DNA of 64,000 bases from Phycomyces blakesleeanus NRRL 1555(-) (Eukaryota; Mucoromycota; Mucoromycetes; Mucorales; Phycomycetaceae), in the NCBI RefSeq assembly GCF_001638985.1, contig NW_017265158.1, forward strand, positions 310,001 to 374,000, given 5' to 3'. The position numbers and the translations under genes were made by a program. Positions 56,320-64,000 of the stretch are shown one piece after another; within the stretch, counting starts at the first letter, position 1, and each line of letters starts with the position of its first letter. Under the pieces are notes generated by a model, which was not told where the DNA came from, did not search any database, and worked only from the letters and a program-made list of their open reading frames with translations.

Positions 56320-56493
56320 TGGTCAAACCCACTGGGAATCGTAAACAAAAATAAAAGAATAAAAAGAGGATAGAAAGATAGATAACTTTTATTGAATAAA
56401 ATAATATTCTCTTTCATTCAATAAAAGTTATCTATCTTTCTATCCTCTTTTTATTCTTTTATTTTTGTTTACGATTCCCAGTGGGTTTGACCA
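56320..56493. repeat. Perfect palindrome: 78-bp arms, 18-bp spacer
   Basis: Arms 56320-56397 and 56416-56493 are exact reverse complements (start TGGTCAAACCCACTGGGAAT). Both arms resemble the 3' end of a C-type LTR placed head to head. Confidence 0.92.
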
Positions 56494-56549
56494 ATTTTGG
56501 CTGTGTTATAGTATTAGAAGAATAACCCAGATCGACAACAACAAACAAC

Positions 56550-56911
56550 TGTTGGACATTATTTTGATGAATCCAAGAAATTGGGATAATTGACCGCAGC
56601 AGTTCTGTATATCAAAGATACCTCATAGATAACGAACTGCAGTAATGTCTTGTAAAGATTAACCACAGTAACATCTTCTGAGCATCAACCGCAGTAAAAA
56701 GACTTCTCTTGTAATTAAATAGAGTATAATAGTTTACTGCGGATAATGTGCAGTATTAGTTTAGAAAACTATATAAGACAATTCAATTCCTATCAATAAA
56801 AAGCACCTTTTATCCTCTCTTCGATTTTACATATACTCTCCGATCCCCAGTGGGTTTGACCTTTTGACTTTGCTATAGTAAAAGGAAGACCATCCCAGAT
56901 CAGGAACGACA
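56550..56911 (+). mobile_element. C-family solo LTR (copy C4) next to tRNA-Ile copy 2
   Basis: 362 bp, starts TGTTGGACATTATTTTGATG and ends CAGGAACGACA; CAAC lies at 56546-56549 and 56912-56915. It ends 36 bp from the tRNA, the same position and orientation as C3 next to copy 1. Confidence 0.8.
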
Positions 56912-56947
56912 CAACCAACTAAATCAGCCATGCTAAAAATGGTAAAA

Positions 56948-57021
56948 TGCCCATTACAGGGGTCGAACCTGTGGCCTTGGCGTTATTAGCACCACGCTCT
57001 AACCAACTGAGCTAAACGGGC
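56948..57021 (-). tRNA. tRNA-Ile(AAU), copy 2
   Basis: 74 nt identical to the copy at 35497-35570, with the same stems, AAT anticodon and box A/B. T-rich runs follow its 3' end (TTTT, then TTTTT) and can serve as Pol III stops. It lies inside the inverted segment 55777-57261. Confidence 0.95.
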
Positions 57022-57261
57022 TTTAGATGTTTGTCACGTGTGTTGTAAGTAACTCATGCATTTAGCTATGTCGTGGTGTCTGGTACTGGAAGGTCAGTCT
57101 GCTTGGTGGGTTTGTCTGGCGGTTTGTTGTGACTTGTCGTCCTGGTTATAAGAGGCTGACGTCAACGCTTTGTTGATGTGGTGCTGTGCCCTTGATGGTG
57201 AGCGGAGAATTTTTCTGTGCACAGAAAAAATCTCATTTCTGCTCCCTGTTCCTTCTACACA
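57022..57261 (+). mobile_element. Proximal part of LINE leader copy D
   Basis: Directly follows tRNA copy 2; from about 57060 it matches 52740-52917 closely, including both hairpins. It is cut by the LTR at 57262. Its continuation is the reverse complement of 54579-55243. Confidence 0.65.
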
Positions 57262-57793
57262 TGTTGTGGTGGTTGAAGTTGAAGAAGTTTTTAAGAGGAA
57301 GAATTGAAGATTTGAAATTAGGAACGAAGATTCGTGAGGACTTGTGTAGGTTCTGTTTATTGAGAAAGATTTTGTATCAAAGTTTGACCAGGTTCCTACA
57401 CTGAACTACTCCTGCTATTTATATTGTTTTGGATTGGGAAAATTATATGACTGGGGCCAGGTAATCGATCCTATCTGAGCCTTAATCAGAGCAACGTGAT
57501 CTTGGGATAATTAATGTATGATTAATTATATAAATGTGTGTAGTCCCAATGAAGTATTAACATCAAAAGTAAATATGTTTATGAGTTATAATTATGCTTA
57601 TAATAATTCACTGATGTATCCCATATTATGGTGATATCATCATATGAAATATAATCACTATCATGCATGCTAAACCTGTGTGTTAAATAATAAAGTAATC
57701 GGTAGACACCTTTGACTGGAATAGCTGAGGTCTTATATTATTTCCTTCAGACTTATTCTCAATTACAGCAGTAGTCAATACTCATTTACAACA
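57262..57793 (+). mobile_element. Solo LTR of the Gypsy family A (right partner of the inversion)
   Basis: 532 bp, close to the LTRs of the intact element. Flanks ACACA (57257-57261) and ATTTA (57794-57798) do not match each other but are complements of the flanks of the LTR at 55244-55776. Confidence 0.9.
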
Positions 57794-60700
57794 ATTTATT
57801 TTTGGCCAAGTGAAGTTTCTGATAGGTTTACGCTTCACAAGGAGAAAGTGGTTGATGTCCAAGATGATGATTATTAGTTTAAATTTTTCTGGTGTAGTAG
57901 TTAATGGAACAAAGAGACAGTCGCCTGTTTCTCTTAGAGTGTTCCAATATACAGCTATTGATCTATTGAACACATCTGCTACAAGTTGTGGATGGTTAAT
58001 CGTTCCAAACCAATGTTGCTGTGGGAGGGGTGATCTTTTATCTTTGAGGCTGATTATGAGCGGGTTTGTGGATGCAGATATGTTGTCATTCTCTATTCTT
58101 CTCTAGTAATATGTATGCTGATATTTTAGGTATGCTTCTAGCATATTTTCTTTAACTTCAGACCATTTCTTCTGGTCTTGATATATCTCCATTGCTATTG
58201 CTTGTTATCTACAGTTGCCATCTGCTTTGGGAGAAAAGACTTTGGTTATATGTTTAGGAGCAATAATAAGATTTTTTAATATTGTGTGATCGATTGGCAA
58301 GCCAAGATTGGTAATATTTTGCAAGGCTTTTTGCTCTTGAGTTGAGGATATTTGTTTTCTAGAAAATAGAGCAAAACTTGAGTGAAATAGATTTATGTAA
58401 TGTATTATAAATGAATACTCACTTTTTTTGTTCTTTTGTTATTTTAATTTTTTTGTATCTTTTTCTTTTTTAGTTTCAATGCAGTGCTCTAATGCAATCA
58501 TTTTACGCTTTGTATTTTTGGGTTGGCCTTTGATGGCTTTTACTATTGTTGGACTATTAAGATCCTCAAGTTCCTGCTTGGTTATTTTTTCTAGTATGTT
58601 TTTTATTAAGTTATGTATATCTATTTGTTTTTGTTTGCTGTGTGTAATGTGAAAGCCTTCATGAACAAGCTTAAGATCATAATCAAATTGAGGCAATATA
58701 GTTGTTATTTTAGTAATGTTTGCTGGTACTGGTTCTGCGTTGTTAATTGTCAAGTGGTCTATATACAATTATATATTATATAAGAAAATAATGTTATAAC
58801 TATTATATGTATTATCTTCTCCTTCTAGATAATCTTTTCTCCAGCATCTTGGAATTAGGGAAATTGGAATTGTATTAAAAGTAGCGAGTGTATAATAGTA
58901 TGGTAGGAGATAGTTGTAATATAAGAGGCATTTGCACTCTTTGATAAATTTTTCAGATATGATTGATTTTGATAGTTCTAGTTTGATTTTGTACATTGCA
59001 AAGCAGCTAATTTTTTGACGAATGTTATTTAGTCTCGCTCCATTGACTTTGTCAAACACAACTTCTGTACTCTCTCCAAGACACTCTGTCATTAATCTGC
59101 ATTTACGATCATCAACCTATTTAATATACAAATATATTATAGCAAATAATTATAATTAGAGAACTTATTCAACTAACATATAAAATAAAATAAGATAATG
59201 CAAACTTACCAGTTCCTGATACCACTTTTTCACTTTTAGTGTCACTGTCATCAATTTACCAGAAGAGGTACCAAGAGAATGCTTGAGGGAAGCATGTGCA
59301 CTTTCTGCGTAATTGGAGATATGATTTCCAAAGTGAGAGTATTTATAAACGTACATGTTTATCTAGTTTTCCTTGTCTTTCATTTTTCTAATAAATTATA
59401 TAAAAATTACCAATTTTTTATAATTAATAAGCCATTTTTGTCAAGTTCAATGGCTCTATATATATCTTTCAAGAAAATTACTGGTGGTTTTCCCCTGATC
59501 CTTGCAATTCTCCTTTGCAAACTCGAGGTACACATCTGCCTCTTTCTTTACTTCTTCGGGTATCTCGCACTTCAAAGCAATCTTGTCAAGAAACCCTGCC
59601 AAAGTCTCCAAAAGCTCTCTCTTCTCACTGCTCTCTTCTCCCTTCATCATCGGTAGCAAGTCTTTTTTGAAATTATTTTTTATATGCTTATAGCATAAGA
59701 CTTGCTTCGACTCAGAGAAAACACAGGTAATTACATTTTGCAATGCTTTCTCATTGTCAGTTATAAACACATTAGGAAGAAGAGATATGTATGTGTTTGT
59801 TTGTGTTGTTGTTGCTGTATTGTTGTTACTATTGCTGCTGTTATTGTCTTCAACATCTGGCCAAACTGCATCATGGAGACAACGAAGTACCCAGAGATAA
59901 TTCTCAACCATCTCGTGCTCTATCCAAGTACCAGCAATAGAAAATGTCTTCAATGTTCTGCAAGATTTACCAGTTACATTACTGGTACCAACAATATTGA
60001 CAAATGTCATTCTATGGCTATTTGTCTTATATGTAGCATCAATGGTTATTGTCTCAGACATTCTTTGCGCTTTCTCAATTGCATCCTTGTGAACAAAGAA
60101 AACTATGTTGATTCTTTTATCATCTGTATTATCAACAGTATAGTGGATATAGAAGTCCAGGTCTTGTAAAGTGGTAATAAAACCAAACATCTCCTTTCCT
60201 TTGTAATCTTTTCCAAAGTGCTGCTTGATGTTCTCAATGTCTTGACATACAACATTGGTGTACCCACATATCTTCAAACTATTGAAGATGGTTGATACAT
60301 CATCGTTATTCTCCAGATGTCTTGTTACAAGAGCCATGGCCTCAAGCAAAAATTTTTGGTGCATAGCATATGCCCTATGATCTTCCTCAATTGGATGGTT
60401 ATGTTGTGCCTCGCACAAGTGTACAGCAACTCTTCCATCTTTTTTCTTAGAGGCATACACGAAGCATTGGCAGCCATGCTTTTGTGTATCCTTGACACGT
60501 TTTCTTTCCCATTCAGGAAGGGGACTCTCTTTGCTGGCAGAGGTTTTTAAAGCAATCTTTGCAGCCTTATGAGTGTCTCTATATTCGCCTGCATGCTTAC
60601 AGATTATCTTTATGTGAGTTTCTGATGAAAACATGGTGGAAAATGCAATATTATGCATGACACCATATGCCTTGACAGCTTCACGAACAGCTACAGTTGA

Positions 60701-60836
60701 AGAAAATTGTCTTCTAACAAGAAAGATAGAATTAAACTCAGTCAAAGCAGTATTGTACTTCTTGGAAAAATTCTCACTGACAATGACAAGATCATTGGTG
60801 TTGTTAGTGTTGTTGATGTTGCTCATGTTAAATGTC
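57794..60836 (-). pseudogene. MULE transposase with FAR1-like N-terminus, damaged SWIM finger and OTU-like domain
   Basis: The longest exon runs from ATG 60836 to about 59470: a FAR1-like DNA-binding part (VREAVKAYGVMHNIAFS ... CQCFVYASKKKDGR ... HNHPIEED), then the MULE catalytic part with ITIDATYKTNSHRMTFVN and VFITDNEKALQNVI. The next exon (about 59350-59215) has SNYAESAHASLKHSLGTSSG. About 59092-58790 has a SWIM-like segment CKCLLYYNYLLPYYYTLATF, in which the expected LPC and H ligands are both Tyr. About 58350-57800 is an OTU-like cysteine protease: ADGNCR (DGNC motif), a stop, QAIAMEIYQDQKKW, another stop, HWFGTINHPQLVADVF and LDINHFLLVKRK (catalytic His). In-frame stops and lost zinc ligands indicate a dead copy. 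Its last codons are displaced to 55777. Confidence 0.75.
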
Positions 60837-60919
60837 AAAAAAATTATGCACTGATGTTGTTGTAAAAAAAAAGGCAGTGATTTTATTGACAATCCAAAGA
60901 ACTATTTATCTAGTCACTC

Positions 60920-61021
60920 CCACAAAAAAAAATGGGATTGTTACACTAATCATCTCTGACGTCAAAGATGGATATCTTTTCCTCAAAATCTTGTCCTGTC
61001 GTCTTATCTGTAAGAATAGTC
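60920..61021. repeat. 5' terminal inverted repeat of the MULE
   Basis: About 100 bp ending AAGAATAGTC at 61021, inverted relative to 56020-56126; shared core GGACAAGATTTTGAG (complement). The flanking TATTATTA at 61022-61029 is the target duplication. Confidence 0.75.
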
Positions 61022-61370
61022 TATTATTATAAGCATAATTATAACTCATAAACACATTTACTTTTGATGTTAATACTTTATTGGGACTACATGCATTTAT
61101 ATAATTAATCATATATTAATTATCTCAAGATCACATTGCTCTGATTAAGGCTCAGATAGGATTGATTACCTAACTCAAGTCATATAATTTTCTCAATCCA
61201 AAATAATATAAATAGCAGTAGTAGTTCAATGTAGGAATCTGGTCAAACTTGATATCAAATCTTTTCTCAATAAACAAAACCTATACAAGTTCTCACAAAT
61301 CTTTGTTTCTCAATCTCAAATCTTCAATTCTTTCTCTTAAAAACTTCTTCAAGCTTCAACCACCACAACA
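61022..61370 (-). mobile_element. Fragment of the older family-A LTR, other side of the MULE
   Basis: Matches the 5' about 345 bp of the family-A LTR with scattered substitutions; outer flank GACCA at 61371-61375. Together with 56127-56319 it forms one LTR interrupted by the MULE. Confidence 0.8.
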
Positions 61371-61395
61371 GACCAATTTTTGCTATGTTATAGCA

Positions 61396-61728
61396 TGCCA
61401 GAGTTGACATTGGTAATCAAAATTGGGACTTACAAGCAATCAGTAATGGTTGACTCTTTAGGATAAAAGATCTTGACTTTGCTAATTCATCTTTCATATA
61501 TGTTTTAGATGTTTAAGATGATAAATATACTTGTAGAAGATATTACTGGACAACAAGCATCTAAGACATATTATTGTAGCTATTCTTTTAGTCAGATATC
61601 AATTATCATTTTATATAAATAGTCAAGAAATATATTTAATAAAAATTGTCTTTATTTTCCTTATCTAAAAAGTATTCATAAACTTGACAATTCCCAGTGG
61701 TATTGATTCTGCAACTTAGTTACAAGTG
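61396..61728 (+). mobile_element. D/E-family LTR, 3'-truncated
   Basis: Starts TGCCAGAGTTGACATTGG and follows copy D (34381-34742) to TTAGTTACAAGTG, where similarity ends. It contains TTTATATAAATAG and AATAAAAA blocks like the other copies. Confidence 0.65.
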
Positions 61729-62080
61729 GAAATCCTTTATTTTCTATACCTTTTGCACATTAAAGTCTGCCCGGACAAGATAATATGACCAGCTTTCCTT
61801 CTTTTTTTTGGCTCTAAAAATAATAATAATTACCCCTTTTTCTCTATTTTAATACACTACTGAAACACTACTAAAGTCTGAAGTAACACTTACAAGAAGA
61901 GAACAACAAGCCTTGAGAAAGGCAGCACTTGAAGCAGCACCTGTCAGAACTTTGAGAGATATTAGATATGTATTAGAACCTTTGACAATTCCTAACGTTA
62001 TGAAGTTGAAGTCTAACATTGTTTCTGTTTTTGCTTCTGAATGAAAACTTTACAAACAAAAAATTGAAGAACAATGCTGA

Positions 62081-64000
62081 GTCAAGTGGATTATTGGTTG
62101 TCCTAATAGACATAGTTCTGCTGTTAATATCACCAAGAAGAAGCATATACTCTTCTCTCAGATATACTCCTGTCATAAAGATAGAAGCTATGAACCTGAA
62201 AACAGAGAAAAGCATCCAATTCAATGTAAATTGAAGAAAGTTAGCTGTGAGGCAACTCTCACTATTATTTGTTATGCTGACAAGTCTCATGTTTACGTGT
62301 TTGATTTTATTGCCAACCACATCAACCATATTCCTGAGGATATTAAAACCGATCTTGGACTTTTTCCTTTAACTCGAGGTTGTGTTGATGATATTGTTAC
62401 CCATTTGACAGCCAGTCCAGGCTCATCAGCTAGAAAAATCAGACTTGAGATTCTTCGCAACATTGACCAGCAAGATTATTCTCTCAATGGACGTAAAATC
62501 AACTACTTTGATATTTACAACAAAATACTTGCAGTAAGTTTTACATTGCAATTATTCTTTAACTTCTGAATATTAACAGTTGTTTTGATGTATCTGAACT
62601 TTAGATCAACCAAACAATCTTTCGTTTGCACGAGGACGACTTTAAGTCTATGAAGATGTGGTTTACCAAAAAACTTTCTCCCAAAGGTTTTATTATCTTT
62701 GAAGATAACCTGCAGACATATTCGAACAATGAGAGCCTGTATGCATGTGAATTTACCTCGCCTTTCCAGCAAAGCAAGATAAAAGCTGCAGCAACATTCT
62801 GTATGGATGCCACCTACAGTATCACTCAAAGATCAGATGACATTCTTTATACTATTGTCATTCGTAATGAAGAACTTGATCGTGGTTTCCCCTGTGCATA
62901 CATGCTGACCAATGACCATTCCTTGGGTCCAATTGTTCAATGGTTGAAGCACTTGAAAGACAATCAGTTGGTTGTAAACCCCTGGCAGTTTACTATTGAC
63001 TGTAGTGATGCTGAGACAAATGCACTCATGACAATCTTCCCTGGATGCCAGATCCAATACTGTCTTTTTCACGTCAGTCAAGCATGGTATAGACGATTAA
63101 ACCTGAAAGTCAAGACAGGAAATACTGCTGCCCAAAACCGTTTGGTTCGAGGAGAAATGATGGCTTTTCTTAAGCATATTATATATGAAGAGCATATAGT
63201 TGTATTTCTTGACAAGATTGCCAACTTCATTGGAAGATATCAGCAAAGTCAACCTGATTTTGTCCAATACTTTGAGACCAACTGGTGTACCATGACTAAG
63301 TATTGTGTTTGGAGTAGAGCTTTTCATCAGCTTGAATTCTCTCACATGCTAACAAACAACTACATCAACTCTTGGCACAACCAGCTAAAAACTCATTTTT
63401 TAGGTCACAGTCGCAACAAAAGATTTGATCGACTGATTTTCATACTGACAAATGAAGTAGAGTTCTACTTCAAAGAGGAGAGTATCAGAATCAATATGCA
63501 CAGTGGCCCAATGACAACTGCCCAAAGACAACAAAGGAAGATAGAGATGTCTGCTGACGCTGTTCCAGCATACATGCATGCTAATATAATTGTTAGCCCA
63601 TCAAAAGCAATGTCTCTGAACACCACTCTTGATGACACTGATGATATTCTTGAAGACGGGTTTTGGTTCATCGACTTGTTTACTGAAGATGGTATTACCT
63701 ATCAAGTTGAAGTTAACAACAATGTTATTCTTTCTTGTACGTGTTATGCTTGGGCTAGGTACATAAAGCCTTGTAAGCATATGTATTTGCTCTGTATCCA
63801 TATGTCAGACTTTGCTTTCTTGTCTATGCTTTCTGCAAATAATGTGCAGTCAATCACAATTTCTGGTAAGCAGTTCATTAATGACAGCACTATGTCAATT
63901 GATGGCACAATGGAGAGCACTGAGTATAGGTATACCATAAAGATATTTAATTATGCAAATAATTGTTTGTTAACAACTAGACATAATGAGCAAGACTTGT
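62081..64000 (+). CDS. MULE-type transposase with intact SWIM finger, runs off the right edge
   Basis: The frame is open from about 62081 (after a TGA) to 62533; a 71-bp GT-AG intron (62534-62604) follows, then an open frame to the end of the window (465 codons, no stop). The N-terminal part (KWIIGCPNRHSS, IYSCHKDRSYEPENREKH, VSCEATLTIICYADKSH) resembles a FAR1-like zinc module. The catalytic part has TFCMDATYSITQRSDDILYT, FTIDCSDAETNALM and CLFHVSQAW. The SWIM finger is SCTCYAWARYIKPCKHM (C-x-C...C-x-H intact). The start codon was not fixed; an upstream exon is likely. It differs in sequence from the MULE at 57794-60836. Terminal repeats were not seen in the window. Confidence 0.75.

Overview
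The window looks like nuclear DNA from an early-diverging, probably Mucoromycota, fungus. The evidence is AT-rich intergenic DNA, genes split by short GT-AG introns (about 45-100 bp), a fungus-specific chitin synthase export chaperone, yeast-type Mrs2 and Atp10 proteins, and Fanzor-like, MULE and chromovirus elements of the kinds I associate with Mucorales. The species cannot be named from sequence alone.

Layout. 1-867 is the 5' part of a minus-strand gene that leaves the window. 1.3-5.9 kb holds two decayed Fanzor (eukaryotic TnpB-like) genes, one split by a TIR element. 6.5-29.3 kb is the gene-bearing part: an SPX domain fused to phosphoserine phosphatase (-), a small putative membrane protein (+), a 115-aa unknown (-), CHS7 (-), a universal stress protein (+), an Mrs2-type Mg2+ channel (-), a TMF1/Sgm1-type golgin (+), ATP10 (-), an STK32/YANK-type AGC kinase (+) and a nicotianamine synthase-like enzyme (+). 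I rebuilt exon structures from splice sites and reading phase. The genes are separate housekeeping units, not a pathway cluster. A second TIR element, nested in an older inverted repeat, sits at 10.4-11.9 kb.

29.9-64 kb is almost entirely transposable elements: a TIR element (29.9-31.2 kb); stacked solo LTRs with readable target duplications; two identical tRNA-Ile(AAU) genes; two or more copies of an APE-type LINE lying exactly against a tRNA-Ile sequence; an intact 6.2-kb Ty3/Gypsy chromovirus with apparently identical LTRs (37371-43531) inserted into one LINE; a MULE with a decayed OTU-like protease domain; and, running off the right edge, a second MULE-type transposase gene that is still open.

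The most informative observations are: (1) the SPX-ACT-SerB fusion, which would put a phosphate/inositol-pyrophosphate sensor on the last step of serine synthesis; (2) LINE insertion at a 15-bp sequence inside tRNA-Ile, leaving the tRNA intact and regenerating the site, so that elements pile up head to tail; (3) a 1485-bp inversion between two oppositely oriented solo LTRs, shown by exchanged target duplications and by the displaced 3' end of the MULE gene; (4) two Fanzor pseudogenes with recognisable RuvC and zinc-finger blocks; (5) a perfect 78-bp-arm palindrome. All similarity calls are from recognition of motifs; no database was searched.
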